From assembly GCA_001725355.1 (NCBI GenBank), contig MEGD01000020.1, forward strand, positions 33,182-97,181: a DNA stretch of 64,000 nucleotides. Direction: 5' to 3'. A program made the position numbers and the translations under genes. The stretch comes from Novosphingobium sp. SCN 66-18. GTDB lineage: Bacteria; Pseudomonadota; Alphaproteobacteria; Sphingomonadales; Sphingomonadaceae. Below, piece by piece: positions 34,171-44,735 of the stretch (positions within the stretch are counted from its first letter, which is position 1; the number at the start of each line of letters is the position of its first letter). The notes below the pieces were generated by a model. The model worked only from the letters and a program-made list of their open reading frames with translations, was not told the origin of the DNA and made no database searches.

Positions 34171-35040
34171 TCAGAGCGTGCGAATGATCGCCGAGAAATC
34201 GAGGCCCCCGTTGCCGGCAGCGGCGAAGGCCTCGTAGAGTTCTTCCGCCCGCGCGCCCATCGGCACCTGCGATCCGGCATCGCGCGCGGCGGCAACCGCC
34301 AGCTTGAGGTCCTTGAGCATCAGCGCGGCGGCAAAACCGCCCTGGTAATCGTTGTCCGCCGGGCTCTGCGGCCCCACGCCGGGCAGCGGGCAATAGCTGG
34401 TCATCGACCACGACTGGCCCGAAGCCTTCGACGAGATGTCGTAGAACACCTGCGGATCGAGGCCGAGCTTCTGCGCCATGGCAAAGGCTTCGCAGGTGGC
34501 GATCATCGTCGCGCCCAGGATCATGTTGTTGCAGATCTTGGCCGCCTGTCCGGCGCCGCTGCCGCCGGCATGGATCACCGTCTTGCCCATCGCCGCCAGA
34601 ATCGCTTCCGCCCGCGCGAAAGCCGCGTCGTCGCCGCCCACCATGAACGTCAGCGTGCCTCCGTTCGCGGCGGCGATCCCGCCCGAGACGGGGGCGTCGA
34701 CCATGGCATAGCCGGCGGTCGAGGCCGCCGCCGCGACCTTGCGCGCGGTGGCGACGTCGATCGTCGAGCAATCGAGCAGCAGCGCCGTTTGCGGGGCCTG
34801 CCCGATCACGTCGGCGCCATAGACGCTGTCCACGATCGCGCCGTTGGGCAGCATCGAGACGACGGCCTCCGCGCCCTGCACCGCCTCCCGCACCGACGTA
34901 TGGGTGGCGCAGCCATTGTCGGCGGCGCGGGCCAGCGCATCGGGGGAAAGGTCGAAGGCATGAACCTCATGCCCGGCCTTGACCAGATTCGCGGCCATGC
35001 CGCCGCCCATGTTGCCGAGACCGATGAACGCGATTTTCAT
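34171..35040 (-). CDS. mmsB: 3-hydroxyisobutyrate dehydrogenase
   Basis: 289 residues. NAD-binding GLGNMGGGMAANL at 7-19, the substrate-site motif PVSGGIAAANGGTLTFMVGG (about 118-137), and the catalytic Lys in GAGQAAKICNNM. Oxidises 3-hydroxyisobutyrate to methylmalonate semialdehyde in valine breakdown. Last gene of the minus-strand valine cluster, separated from the enoyl-CoA hydratase by a 109-bp stretch holding two copies of a palindromic repeat. Confidence 0.95.
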   Translation of the reverse strand: MKIAFIGLGNMGGGMAANLVKAGHEVHAFDLSPDALARAADNGCATHTSVREAVQGAEAVVSMLPNGAIVDSVYGADVIGQAPQTALLLDCSTIDVATARKVAAAASTAGYAMVDAPVSGGIAAANGGTLTFMVGGDDAAFARAEAILAAMGKTVIHAGGSGAGQAAKICNNMILGATMIATCEAFAMAQKLGLDPQVFYDISSKASGQSWSMTSYCPLPGVGPQSPADNDYQGGFAAALMLKDLKLAVAAARDAGSQVPMGARAEELYEAFAAAGNGGLDFSAIIRTL

Positions 35041-35046
35041 GCTTCT

Positions 35047-35138
35047 CCCCTCCCGCTGGCGGGAGGGGCCGGGGGTAGGCTCGCTCCCTTGGACACGTGG
35101 GACTTGCCCACTTCAACCCCTCCCGCTGGCGGGAGGGG
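35047..35138. repeat. Two copies of the G-rich palindromic repeat inside the valine cluster
   Basis: CCCCTCCCGC-N2-GCGGGAGGGG at 35047-35068 and again at 35117-35138. The 10-bp arms are perfect in both. Other copies are at 48529, 53187, 53222 and 59245. Sits in the gap between two co-directional genes, where it may adjust mRNA stability. Confidence 0.85.
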
Positions 35139-35149
35139 CCATTCAAAGT

Positions 35150-35935
35150 TTACCGCCCCGTCCAGACGCCGGGACGCTTCTCGATGAACGCGGCCATGCC
35201 TTCGGCCTTGTCCTCGGTGGCGGTCAGGATCTGGAACAGGCGGCGTTCGTAGAGCAGGCCCTGGTCGAGCGTCGTTTCGAACGCGGCGTTGACCATTTCC
35301 TTGTTGGCGATGGCGGCGACCGGCGGCATCGCCGCGATCGTCTCGGCCGTCTTCAGCGCGTCGGCCAGCAGGTCCGCCAGCGGCACGATCCGCGCGACGA
35401 GGCCCGAGCGTTCGGCTTCCTCGGCGCCCATCATCCGCCCGGTCAGGCACATCTCCATGGCCTTGGCCTTGCCCACCGCGCGCGTCAGGCGCTGCGATCC
35501 GCCCATGCCGGGCGCCACGCCCAGCTTGATCTCGGGCTGGCCGAACTTCGCCGTGTCGGCCGCGATGATGAAGTCCGCCATCATCGCCAGTTCGCAGCCG
35601 CCGCCCAGCGCAAAGCCGTTCACCGCCGCGATCCACGGCTTGCGCGTGGTCTTGACGAGGTGGCTGGTCCAGCGCGCGAAGAAATCCTGGTTGTAGAAAT
35701 CGACCGCCGGCTTTTCCGCCATTTCCTTGATGTCCGCGCCCGCCGCGAAGGCCTTTTCGCCCGAACCGGTCAGCACCGCGCAACGCTGCGAGGCGTCGGC
35801 CTCGAACGTGGCGAAGGCGTCGATCAGGTCTTCCAGCACCTGCGAGTTCAGCGCGTTGAGCGCCTGCGGGCGGTTGAGCGTGATGAGCGTGACGGCGCCC
35901 TTCTGCTCGACGAGGATCGTTTCGTATTCGGCCAT
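35150..35935 (-). CDS. Enoyl-CoA hydratase
   Basis: 261 residues of the crotonase family: oxyanion-hole segments AAGADIKEM (about 66-74) and [13 protein letters not shown] (about 104-116), and catalytic Glu residues in the [11 protein letters not shown]...[16 protein letters not shown] region (about 115-145). Within this cluster it most likely hydrates methacrylyl-CoA to 3-hydroxyisobutyryl-CoA, though such enzymes also act on crotonyl-CoA. Upstream neighbour is the hydrolase of the next step. Confidence 0.92.
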   Translation of the reverse strand: MAEYETILVEQKGAVTLITLNRPQALNALNSQVLEDLIDAFATFEADASQRCAVLTGSGEKAFAAGADIKEMAEKPAVDFYNQDFFARWTSHLVKTTRKPWIAAVNGFALGGGCELAMMADFIIAADTAKFGQPEIKLGVAPGMGGSQRLTRAVGKAKAMEMCLTGRMMGAEEAERSGLVARIVPLADLLADALKTAETIAAMPPVAAIANKEMVNAAFETTLDQGLLYERRLFQILTATEDKAEGMAAFIEKRPGVWTGR

Positions 35936-35998
35936 CTCAGCAGTCTCCAGATTTGGCGCCCGCGCGGGGCAGCCACCCGCTCTTGCGGGAAGCGGCGC

Positions 35999-37072
35999 TC
36001 AAGGCAATGGCGTCCATTCCTCGTTCGCCGGCAGCGGCGCGAAGATCGCCTCGACCAGATCGTCGGTCACGCCTTCGGGCGTGGCCGGATTCCAGCGCGG
36101 GGCGTGGTCCTTGTCGACGATCACCGCGCGCACGCCCTCGGCGAAATCGGGGCGGACCAGCACGCGGCTAGCCACGCGGTACTCCATCGCCATGTTGTCC
36201 GCGAAATCGGTGAGCGAAAGGCTGTCGTGCAGTTGCCGCAGCGCCACCTTGCAGGTCTGCGGACTCTTGTGGCCCAGCATTTCCAGCGTCGCGTGCGCCC
36301 ATTCGCCGCCGTCGGCCGCCAGCGCGGCCAGAATGTCCTCGTAGCGGTTCGACGCGAACGTCCGCGCGATCGTTTCGGCCACGGCGGCGATCTTCGCTTC
36401 GGGCGGCACGGCGGCCAGCGTGCGGAGCGTCGCCGCGATGGCGGAAGGATCGGCGGCAATGCGCGCCTTGGCCTCCGCCGTGGCGGCGGACGGCAGATAG
36501 TGCGTGGCGAGACCGGCCCAGAGGCATTCCGCCCCATCCAGCCGTGCCCCGGTCAACGCCAGATACTGGCCCAGCCGGCCGTGGAGGCGCGAAAGATACC
36601 AGCCGCCGCCCACGTCCGGAAAGAGGCCGATCCCGGTTTCGGGCATGGCGAGCCGGGTCGCCTCGGTCGCCACGCGGTATTGCGAAGGCCCGGCTAGGCC
36701 CACGCCGCCGCCCATGGTGATGCCGTCCATGAACGCCACCACCGGCTTGGGGTAGGTGAAGATCAGGTGGTTGAGCCGGTATTCGTCGAAGAAGAACGTG
36801 CGGCCCGATGCGCCGCCATCGTTCAGCGCCGAGTTGCGCAGGAAGGCGATGTCGCCGCCGGCGCAGAACCCGCGCGAAAGCTTGGGATCGCCGTCGGGCG
36901 CAACCGCGTGGTCCAGGATCACCACCTGTACCGCCGGATCGTCGCGCCAGGCCAGCAGCGCTTCGGTCATGGCGTGGACCATCGGCAGCGTCAGCGCGTG
37001 AATCGCCCTTGGGCGGTTGAGCGAGAGGAAGCCGGCGGCGCCTTCGGTGCGGATCAGAACCTCATCGGTCAC
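35999..37072 (-). CDS. 3-hydroxyisobutyryl-CoA hydrolase
   Basis: 357 residues, longer than simple crotonases as expected for HIBCH. CAGGDIAFLRNSA (about 71-83) replaces the hydratase loop; DGITMGGGVGLAGPSQYRVATE (about 116-137) and the MPETGIGLFPDVGGGW block (about 142-157) match the hydrolase group. It releases free 3-hydroxyisobutyrate, removing toxic methacrylyl-CoA from the pool. The start (37072) overlaps the acyl-CoA dehydrogenase stop (37069), so the genes are coupled. Confidence 0.94.
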   Translation of the reverse strand: MTDEVLIRTEGAAGFLSLNRPRAIHALTLPMVHAMTEALLAWRDDPAVQVVILDHAVAPDGDPKLSRGFCAGGDIAFLRNSALNDGGASGRTFFFDEYRLNHLIFTYPKPVVAFMDGITMGGGVGLAGPSQYRVATEATRLAMPETGIGLFPDVGGGWYLSRLHGRLGQYLALTGARLDGAECLWAGLATHYLPSAATAEAKARIAADPSAIAATLRTLAAVPPEAKIAAVAETIARTFASNRYEDILAALAADGGEWAHATLEMLGHKSPQTCKVALRQLHDSLSLTDFADNMAMEYRVASRVLVRPDFAEGVRAVIVDKDHAPRWNPATPEGVTDDLVEAIFAPLPANEEWTPLP

Positions 37073-38211
37073 TTCAGCAGGTCCCTTCCCACGATCAGGC
37101 GCATCACCTCGTTGGTCCCCTCCAGGATGCGATGCACGCGCAGGTCGCGCCAGAAGCGTTCGATCGGGTAATCGCGCAGATAGCCGTAGCCGCCGAACAG
37201 CTGGAGCGCGCGATCGACCACCGAGGAGCCGTTGTCGGTCGCCAGCTTCTTGGCCATCGCCGAAAAGCGCGTCCGGTCGGGCGCGCCGGCGGTCACCTTG
37301 GCGGCGGCGAGATAGAGCAGCGCGCGCGCCGCTTCCAGATCGGTCGCCATGTCGGCCAGCGTGAACTGGGTGTTCTGGAACTCGGCGATCGCCTTGCCGA
37401 ACTGCGCGCGGTCCTTGACGTAGCCGACCGCTTCATCGAGGCAGCGTTGCGCGCCGCCCAGCGAACAGGCGCCGATGTTCAGCCGCCCGCCGTCCAGCCC
37501 CGCCATGGCGATGGCGAACCCTTGTCCTTCCGCGCCGACGCGGTTGGCGACGGGCACTTTCACGTTGTCGAGGATGACCTGCGCGGTGGGCGAGGCGTTC
37601 CAGCCGAGCTTCTTCTCGGGCGCGCCGAAGCTGACGCCGGGCATGTCCTTCTCGATCACCAGGCAGGTGATGCCCTTCGGCCCGTCGTCGCCGGTGCGCA
37701 CCATGGTGACGTAGAGATCGTTCACCCCGCCGCCCGAGATGAACTGCTTGGTGCCGTTGACCACGTAGTGATCGCCTTCCAGGCGTGCCGTGGTCTTGAG
37801 CGCCGCCGCGTCCGAACCGGAACCCGGCTCGGTAAGGCAGTAGCTGGCCATCAGGTCCATGGTGACGAGGCCCGGCAGCGCGCGCGCCTTGATCGCGTCG
37901 CCACCGAACCGGTCGATCATCCACGCGGCCATGTTGTGGATCGAGATGAACGCGCTCGTCGCCGGGCAGCCATAGGCCATGGCTTCCATGATGAGCGCCG
38001 CTTCCAGCCGGCCGAGGCCGATGCCGCCCGCTTCCTCGCTGACATAGATCGCGCCGAAGCCGAGTTCGGCGGCGGCCTTGATCGTTTCGCGCGGAAACAG
38101 GTGTTCCTCGTCCCACTGCGCGGCGAAGGGCGTGATCGCGTCGGCGGTGAACCGCCGCGCCATCTCCTGAATCGCGAGCTGGTCCTCGGTAAGCTGGAAC
38201 TGGTCGGTCAT
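37069..38211 (-). CDS. Acyl-CoA dehydrogenase, probably isobutyryl-CoA dehydrogenase
   Basis: 380 residues from ATG 38211. FAD/acyl-CoA signatures: SYCLTEPGSGSDAAALKT (about 124-141) and QLFGGYGYLRDYPIERFWRD (about 340-359), with the catalytic Glu likely in ILEGTNEVMRLIVGR. FAD-dependent oxidation of isobutyryl-CoA to methacrylyl-CoA is inferred from the valine cluster; isovaleryl- or 2-methylbutyryl-CoA use cannot be excluded. mmsA is 8 bp upstream. Confidence 0.93.
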   Translation of the reverse strand: MTDQFQLTEDQLAIQEMARRFTADAITPFAAQWDEEHLFPRETIKAAAELGFGAIYVSEEAGGIGLGRLEAALIMEAMAYGCPATSAFISIHNMAAWMIDRFGGDAIKARALPGLVTMDLMASYCLTEPGSGSDAAALKTTARLEGDHYVVNGTKQFISGGGVNDLYVTMVRTGDDGPKGITCLVIEKDMPGVSFGAPEKKLGWNASPTAQVILDNVKVPVANRVGAEGQGFAIAMAGLDGGRLNIGACSLGGAQRCLDEAVGYVKDRAQFGKAIAEFQNTQFTLADMATDLEAARALLYLAAAKVTAGAPDRTRFSAMAKKLATDNGSSVVDRALQLFGGYGYLRDYPIERFWRDLRVHRILEGTNEVMRLIVGRDLLK

Positions 38212-38219
38212 CTGGCGTC

Positions 38220-39716
38220 TTATCCCATCGTCGGAATGACGAAAGCGTTGCCCCCCTCCGGCGAACCGTCGGGCCAGCGCTGGGTCACGGTCTTCACCTT
38301 GGTCCAGAACTTCACGCCTTCCATGCCGTGCTGGTTGGTATCGCCGAATGCGGACCGCTTCCAGCCGCCAAAGGTGTGGTACGCCACGGGTACCGGGATC
38401 GGCACGTTGATGCCGACCATACCCACGTTCACGCGCGCCGCGAATTCCCGCGCGGCATGGCCGTTGCGCGTGAACAGGGCAACGCCGTTGCCGTACTGGT
38501 GCTTGGAGGGGAGCGCCAGCGCTTCCTCGAAGTCCTTCGCTCGCACGATCTGCAGCACCGGGCCGAAGATCTCGTTGTGGTAGCTGTCCATGTCCGCGGT
38601 GACGTGGTCGATCAGCGTCGGGCCGACGAAGAAGCCGTTCTCGTGGCCCTGCAGGGTGAAGCCGCGCCCGTCGACGACCAGTTCGCCGCCTTCCTCGACG
38701 CACTTCGCGATCCAGCCCTCGATCTTTTCCTTGTGCGCCTGCGTCACCACCGGACCATAATGCGCGTCGGGATCGGTCGAGACGCCGACCTTCAGGGCCT
38801 CGATCGCCGGGATCAGCTTGGCCTTCAGGCGCTCGGCGGTCTCCTCGCCCACCGGCACCACTACCGGCAGCGCCATGCAGCGTTCACCCGCCGAGCCGAA
38901 GGCGGCGCCGGCCAGATCGTTCACCACCTGGTCGAGATCGGCGTCGGGCATGACGATGCCGTGGTTCTTGGCCCCGCCCATCGCCTGCACGCGCTTTCCG
39001 GCGGCCACGCCCCGGTTATAGACGTAATGCGCGATGTCGGACGATCCGACGAAGCTGACCGCGCCGATGGCGGGATGATCGAGGATCGCGTCGACCATCT
39101 CCTTGTCGCCCTGCACCACCTGGCAGATGCCTTCGGGCAGCCCGGCCTCGAGGAACAGTTCGGCCAGACGCACCGGCACCGAGGGATCGCGTTCGGAAGG
39201 CTTGATGATGAAGGCGTTGCCGCAGGCGATGGCCACGGCCGACATCCACAGCGGGATCATCGCCGGGAAGTTGAACGGGGTGATGCCCGCGCCGATGCCG
39301 ATCGGCTGGCGCATCGAATAGACATCGATGCCCGGTCCGGCGCCTTGCGTGTATTCGCCCTTGAGCACGTGCGGGATGCCGCAGGCGAATTCCACCACTT
39401 CCAGGCCGCGCTGGATGTCGCCCTTCGAATCCGCGATGACCTTGCCGTGTTCGGACGAGAGCAGGCGGGCCAGCTCGTCCATGTTCGCCTCGACCAGTTC
39501 CTTGAAGCGGAACATCACGCGGGCGCGGCGCTGCGGGTTGGTGGCGGCCCAGGCAGGCTGCGCGGCCTGCGCGGCGGCGACGGCGCGATCGAGCACCGCC
39601 TTGTCGCCCAGCGCGACCTGCGCCTGCACGCCGCCGCTGTTGGGATCGAAGACGTCGCTCTTGCGAGCGGCCGCGGCGCCGGGACCACCGGCGATGAAAT
39701 GATCGATCAGGCGCAT
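38220..39716 (-). CDS. mmsA: CoA-acylating methylmalonate-semialdehyde dehydrogenase
   Basis: 498 residues from ATG 39716; the longer frame upstream overlaps the LysR start. Aldehyde dehydrogenase fold with GAVSFVGSSDIAHYVY (NAD site), GGAKNHGIVMPDADLDQVV and the nucleophile Cys in AAFGSAGERCMALPV (about 283). The KNH and RCMALP variants are typical of MmsA. It converts methylmalonate semialdehyde to propionyl-CoA plus CO2. First gene of the valine cluster and divergent from LysR. Confidence 0.96.
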   Translation of the reverse strand: MRLIDHFIAGGPGAAAARKSDVFDPNSGGVQAQVALGDKAVLDRAVAAAQAAQPAWAATNPQRRARVMFRFKELVEANMDELARLLSSEHGKVIADSKGDIQRGLEVVEFACGIPHVLKGEYTQGAGPGIDVYSMRQPIGIGAGITPFNFPAMIPLWMSAVAIACGNAFIIKPSERDPSVPVRLAELFLEAGLPEGICQVVQGDKEMVDAILDHPAIGAVSFVGSSDIAHYVYNRGVAAGKRVQAMGGAKNHGIVMPDADLDQVVNDLAGAAFGSAGERCMALPVVVPVGEETAERLKAKLIPAIEALKVGVSTDPDAHYGPVVTQAHKEKIEGWIAKCVEEGGELVVDGRGFTLQGHENGFFVGPTLIDHVTADMDSYHNEIFGPVLQIVRAKDFEEALALPSKHQYGNGVALFTRNGHAAREFAARVNVGMVGINVPIPVPVAYHTFGGWKRSAFGDTNQHGMEGVKFWTKVKTVTQRWPDGSPEGGNAFVIPTMG

Positions 39717-39779
39717 TGCGCGAATCCTCTTCCTGACGGGATCGAAGTGACCTCGGCGCTGTCCTGCACCCCGGACCAG

Positions 39780-39817
39780 TTGCAGGCAACCGGTGATTGT
39801 GCGAGTTCTACCTGCAA
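39780..39817. promoter_or_regulatory. Candidate LysR operator between mmsA and the regulator gene
   Basis: TTGCAGG (39780-39786) and CCTGCAA (39811-39817) form a perfect inverted repeat 24 bases apart in the 103-bp mmsA/LysR gap, ending two bases before the LysR ATG. LysR proteins often bind such spaced dyads and regulate both directions. Not proven. Confidence 0.4.
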
Positions 39818-39819
39818 TC

Positions 39820-40716
39820 ATGCAGCCATCCGACTGGAACGACTATCAGGCCTTCCTGGCCATCGCCCGCGCCGGGCAGCTGGCGCGCGCGGCATCGGCC
39901 ATGGGGGTGGACGCCACCACCATGGGCCGCCGCCTGCGCCGGCTGGAAGCGCGCGTGGGCGCCACGCTGTTCGAACAGACGCGCGAAGGGCAGGTGCTGA
40001 CCGAGGCGGGCGAGGCGATGCTCGTCGATGTCGAGGCGATGGAGCAGGCCGCCAGCCGCATTGCCGAAAGCGCGGCGGTTTCGGGCGGCCTTTCGGGCCT
40101 GCTGCGGGTCAGCCTGTCCGAAGGTTTCGGCACCTGGTTCGTCGCGCCGCGCGTCCACGGCTTTACGGAAGCGCACCCGCGCCTGATGGTGGACCTCGTC
40201 GCCTCCACCGGGTTCCTCAGCCCGTCCAAGCGCGAGGCGGACCTGGCGGTCACGCTTTCGCGGCCACGCGCGGGGCCGGTGATCGCGGGCAAGCTCTCGG
40301 ACTATGCGCTGCGGCTCTATGCCTCGTCCGCCTATCTCGCCGCGCACGGCGCGCCCGAGCGCCCGGCGGACCTGACCGCCCGGCACCGGCTGGTCGGTTA
40401 CGTGCCTGATCTGCTGTTCGCGCCCGAACTGCGCTATCTGGCGGAGATCGAGCCCGACCTGTCCGCCGCGCTGCGCAGTTCGTCGATCATCACGCAATAC
40501 CGCATGATCGCGGCCGGGGCCGGCATCGGGGTGTTGCCCTGCTTCATCGGCGATGACGATCCCGCGCTGGTGCCGATCCTGCCCGAACGGCGTATCACCC
40601 GCTCGTTCTGGGTCGTGACGCACAAGGACACGCACAACCTCGCCCGCGTGCGCGCGTTCAAGGACTGGCTGACCGGAGTCGTGGCGGCGGAGCGGGGTCG
40701 GCTACTGCCCGGGTGA
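39820..40716 (+). CDS. LysR family transcriptional regulator
   Basis: 298 residues from ATG 39820, which gives the usual short lead before the helix-turn-helix (FLAIARAGQLARAASAMGVD...TTMGRRLRRLE, about 10-45). The C-terminal part is a periplasmic-binding-like effector domain (about 90-295). Divergent from mmsA, so it is the likely regulator of the valine cluster; the inducer might be a pathway intermediate. Confidence 0.92.
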   Translation: MQPSDWNDYQAFLAIARAGQLARAASAMGVDATTMGRRLRRLEARVGATLFEQTREGQVLTEAGEAMLVDVEAMEQAASRIAESAAVSGGLSGLLRVSLSEGFGTWFVAPRVHGFTEAHPRLMVDLVASTGFLSPSKREADLAVTLSRPRAGPVIAGKLSDYALRLYASSAYLAAHGAPERPADLTARHRLVGYVPDLLFAPELRYLAEIEPDLSAALRSSSIITQYRMIAAGAGIGVLPCFIGDDDPALVPILPERRITRSFWVVTHKDTHNLARVRAFKDWLTGVVAAERGRLLPG

Positions 40717-40748
40717 TGTCTGCCCGCGCCTGCGGGCGATTCCGGAAA

Positions 40749-41072
40749 TCAGGCTTTCGCGACCGGCGCGTCCTCGCCCAGGTCCTCGTACCAGGCTTCG
40801 ACCGGGCCGTTGAGCTTCAGCGTCAGCGGGTTGCCCTTGCGGTCCATGGTCTTGCCCGCCTGCACGCGCACCCAGCCTTCGGAAATGCAGTATTCCTCGA
40901 CATTGGTGCGCACCGTGCCCTTGAAGCGGATGCCCACGCCCCGCCGCAGCTTGTCGGCATCGAAATGCGCGCTGCGCGGGTTGATGGCCAGCCGGTCCGG
41001 CGGCACGTCCGCGCCAGGGGTGGGGGTGCCGGTTGCGGTTTCGGGCGTCTGGTCGGAAGCGTGGTCGTTCAT
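40749..41072 (-). CDS. DUF3297 family protein
   Basis: 107 residues. The conserved block is DRLAINPRSAHFDADKLRRG followed by GIRFKGTVRTNVEEYCISEGWVRV, about residues 26-70, and KTMDRKGNPLTLKLNGPVEAWY. No signal peptide. Function unknown. The first 25 residues are Thr/Pro-rich and probably disordered. Lies between the LysR gene and tRNA-Val. Confidence 0.85.
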   Translation of the reverse strand: MNDHASDQTPETATGTPTPGADVPPDRLAINPRSAHFDADKLRRGVGIRFKGTVRTNVEEYCISEGWVRVQAGKTMDRKGNPLTLKLNGPVEAWYEDLGEDAPVAKA

Positions 41073-41151
41073 GGGAAAACGCCTCTATCCCGCTTTCCCC
41101 GCTTGTCAATTGACGCGCGGATGTCTAAGGGCGCGCTTCCGCAACGGAAGT

Positions 41152-41226
41152 GGGCGCGTAGCTCAGCGGTAGAGCACACCCTTCACACGGGTGGGGTCAC
41201 AGGTTCAATCCCTGTCGCGCCCACCA
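41152..41226 (+). tRNA. tRNA-Val (anticodon CAC)
   Basis: Full cloverleaf: acceptor stem GGGCGCG/CGCGCCC, anticodon stem CACCC/GGGTG with the loop TTCACAC (anticodon 41184-41186), T-loop GTTCAATCC and an encoded CCA at 41224-41226. Confidence 0.95.
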
Positions 41227-41322
41227 CTTCCCCGGTCCTCACGACATTTCGGCTTTGACGGGCATCAATGCCCGCGCTTCTCCCTGCGTCCAGAACGGCG
41301 GCGCAACTGGAGGAGAGGTTTC

Positions 41323-41514
41323 ATGCTGAACTTCAACGTGGGCGGCATCGATCGCGTGCTGCGGATCGTGCTGGGGCTGGTGCTGATCGCGATGGTCTTC
41401 GTTGGGCCGAAAACGGGCTGGGGCTGGATCGGCCTTGTGCCGCTGCTGACCGGGCTGTTCCGCGTTTGCCCGCTCTATTCGCTGATCGGCGTGAACACCT
41501 GCCCCCGGCGATAG
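41323..41514 (+). CDS. DUF2892 family small membrane protein
   Basis: 63 residues from ATG 41323 with a strong GGAGGAGAGG ribosome site. The conserved start MLNFNVGGIDRVLRIVLG is followed by two hydrophobic segments and CPLYSLIGVNTC near the C-terminus, which is the DUF2892 (YgaP C-terminal-like) pattern. In some bacteria this domain follows rhodanese modules. Here it is alone. The two Cys may matter but no role is assigned. Confidence 0.88.
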   Translation: MLNFNVGGIDRVLRIVLGLVLIAMVFVGPKTGWGWIGLVPLLTGLFRVCPLYSLIGVNTCPRR

Positions 41515-41580
41515 GCGTCCGCGTTTCTCCGATCGGCCTTTTCCCGATCGGGTTGCAAGGGCCGCGCCGAGACGGCATAG

Positions 41581-42869
<1,289 letters not shown>

Positions 42870-42870
<1 letters not shown>

Positions 42871-43679
42871 TGCGCGCGCGGCGAACGGCCGCCGGGATCG
42901 CGGCGCTGCTGCTGGCGGCGGCGCCGGCCGCGCCATCGTTCGCCCAGAGCGCCGCCGGCTCCGGGGCTGGCGCGCCGATCATCGCCTGGACCTACGAGGT
43001 CCAGCCCGGCGATACCTTCCGCGCCATCGCGCAGCGCATGGGCGTGACCATGGAGGCGCTGGGGCGGGTCAACGGCATTCCTTCCCCCTATATCATCCGC
43101 GTGGGGCAGGTGCTGAAGCGGCCCGATCCGGTGCCGGTGCCCTCGCGCCCGGCCCCCGTGCCCACGCCGGCTCCGCGGACGTCGACGCCGCCCAAGGCGA
43201 CGCCCCGGCCCGCGCCCGCGCCGCGCCCCGCGCCGCCCTTGCGCCCCGCGCCGGCCCCGCACGTGCGCGAGGCGGGCGCGCCTGCGCTGTCCTGGCCGGT
43301 ATCGGGCGCGGTGCTGAGCCGCTTCGGCACGCCGGTTCCATCGGGGTCGGTCGCTTCCGGCCAGCGCAACCGGGGCATCGATCTCGCCGCCTACGCCGGG
43401 CTGACGGTGCGCGCCGCCGGTGCAGGCACCGTGATCTTCGCCGGCAACGAGCCCGAACGCTTCGGCCAGTTGATCGTCATTGATCACGGGCAGGGCTGGG
43501 TCACCGCCTATGCCTATCTCGGCCAGGTGCGGGTGAAGGAGGGCGATGTGGTGAAGGCGCGGCAGGCGATCGCCAGCATCGGCAAGAGCGGCGAGGCGAA
43601 GCGGCCGACGCTGCACTTCGAGCTGCGCCGCGACAACGATCCGCGCGATCCGGTCGTGTACCTGCCAGTCCGGTTGTGA
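42870..43679 (+). CDS. LysM and degenerate M23 (LytM) domain protein, NlpD/EnvC-like
   Basis: 269 residues from ATG 42870. Signal peptide (1-26), one LysM domain (YEVQPGDTFRAIAQRMGVTMEALGRV..., about 39-82), a long Pro/Ala-rich linker (about 87-135), and a C-terminal LytM fold (about 140-269). Active M23 enzymes need HxxxD, a Tyr-Ala-His stretch and HxH. Here the first is NRGID (His to Asn) and the second YAYL (His to Tyr), with only LHFE left. It is therefore probably a non-catalytic amidase activator, as in NlpD or EnvC. Coupled by overlaps to serS and the K+ channel gene. Confidence 0.85.
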
Positions 43680-44722
43680 GGCCGGTCGGGCGCCAGGCCC
43701 TGCGCCGGCTGATCCGGGTTCCGGTGTGGGCCGACATCGCGTTGCGGCTATCGGCCGCCTTCGCGCTGCTGGCGCTGGTGGTGCTGATCCACTGGATCGA
43801 CCGCGAAGGGCTGGCCGACAACCACGACGGGCACGTCAGTTTCCTCGACGTGGTCTATTTTACCATGATTTCCATCACCACCACCGGGTTCGGTGACATC
43901 GCGCCGGTCAGCGATCGGGCGCGGCTGATCGAAACGGTGATCGTCACGCCGATCCGCCTGGCGGTGATCTTCATTTTCGTGGGCACGGCCTACAACTTCA
44001 TCATCAAGCGCAGCTGGGAGAGGTGGCGCATGGCGCAGATCCAGAATGCCCTGTCGGGTCACGTCGTGGTGCTGGGCTTTGGCATATCGGGTTCCGAAGC
44101 GGTCGCCGAATTGATCGCGCGCGGCACCGATCCCGCGACGATCGTGGTGGTCGACGGGGCGGAAGGGCGTCTGGCGGAAGCCGAGCGCATGGGATGCAAC
44201 GTGCTGCCCGGCGATGCCACGCGCGACACCACGCTGATCGACGTGCGCATCGCCCGAGCCAGCGCCATCCTGATTTCCGCGGGGCGCGACGATACCTCGA
44301 TCCTGATCACGCTGACCGCGCGCCATCTGGCTCCCGGCGTGCCGATCAGCACCGTGGTTCGTGCCGCCGACAACGAAGTGCTGGCGCAGCAGGCGGGCGC
44401 CACCAACGTCATCAATCCGGTGCGCTTCACCGGGCAACTGCTGGCCGGCACCGCGCACGGGCAGCACACGGCCGGCTACCTTTCCGATCTCGCGTCCATT
44501 TCCGGGCGCGTTCACCTTGTCGAACGGCCGGTGCGCGACGAGGAAGTGGGCCAGCCGCTGACCCGCCTGGCATCCGGCGGGCAGGGCTTGCGCATCTATC
44601 GCGCGGGCAAGGCCTATGGCTTCTGGGAGGAGGAAAGCAGGCGGCTGGCGCGTGGCGACATGATCGTGGAAATCGTGCCGACGGCGCCGACCGATGGCGC
44701 TGTCGGCGGGGCCGCGGCCTGA
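43676..44722 (+). CDS. Two-TM potassium channel with TrkA-N (RCK) domain
   Basis: 348 residues starting at GTG 43676, which overlaps the M23 stop by four bases. Two membrane helices (about 22-42 and 85-105) flank the pore loop TMISITTTGFGDIAP with the selectivity filter TGFGD. An RCK domain follows (GHVVVLGFGISGSEAVAELI, about 128-147; TRDTTLIDVRIARASAILI), then a TrkA-C-like segment to about 335. RCK domains gate the pore by binding NAD(H), ATP or Ca2+. The wall-protein neighbour may reflect osmotic coupling. Confidence 0.9.
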   Translation: MRPVGRQALRRLIRVPVWADIALRLSAAFALLALVVLIHWIDREGLADNHDGHVSFLDVVYFTMISITTTGFGDIAPVSDRARLIETVIVTPIRLAVIFIFVGTAYNFIIKRSWERWRMAQIQNALSGHVVVLGFGISGSEAVAELIARGTDPATIVVVDGAEGRLAEAERMGCNVLPGDATRDTTLIDVRIARASAILISAGRDDTSILITLTARHLAPGVPISTVVRAADNEVLAQQAGATNVINPVRFTGQLLAGTAHGQHTAGYLSDLASISGRVHLVERPVRDEEVGQPLTRLASGGQGLRIYRAGKAYGFWEEESRRLARGDMIVEIVPTAPTDGAVGGAAA

Positions 44723-44735
44723 CGGTCACGGGCGA

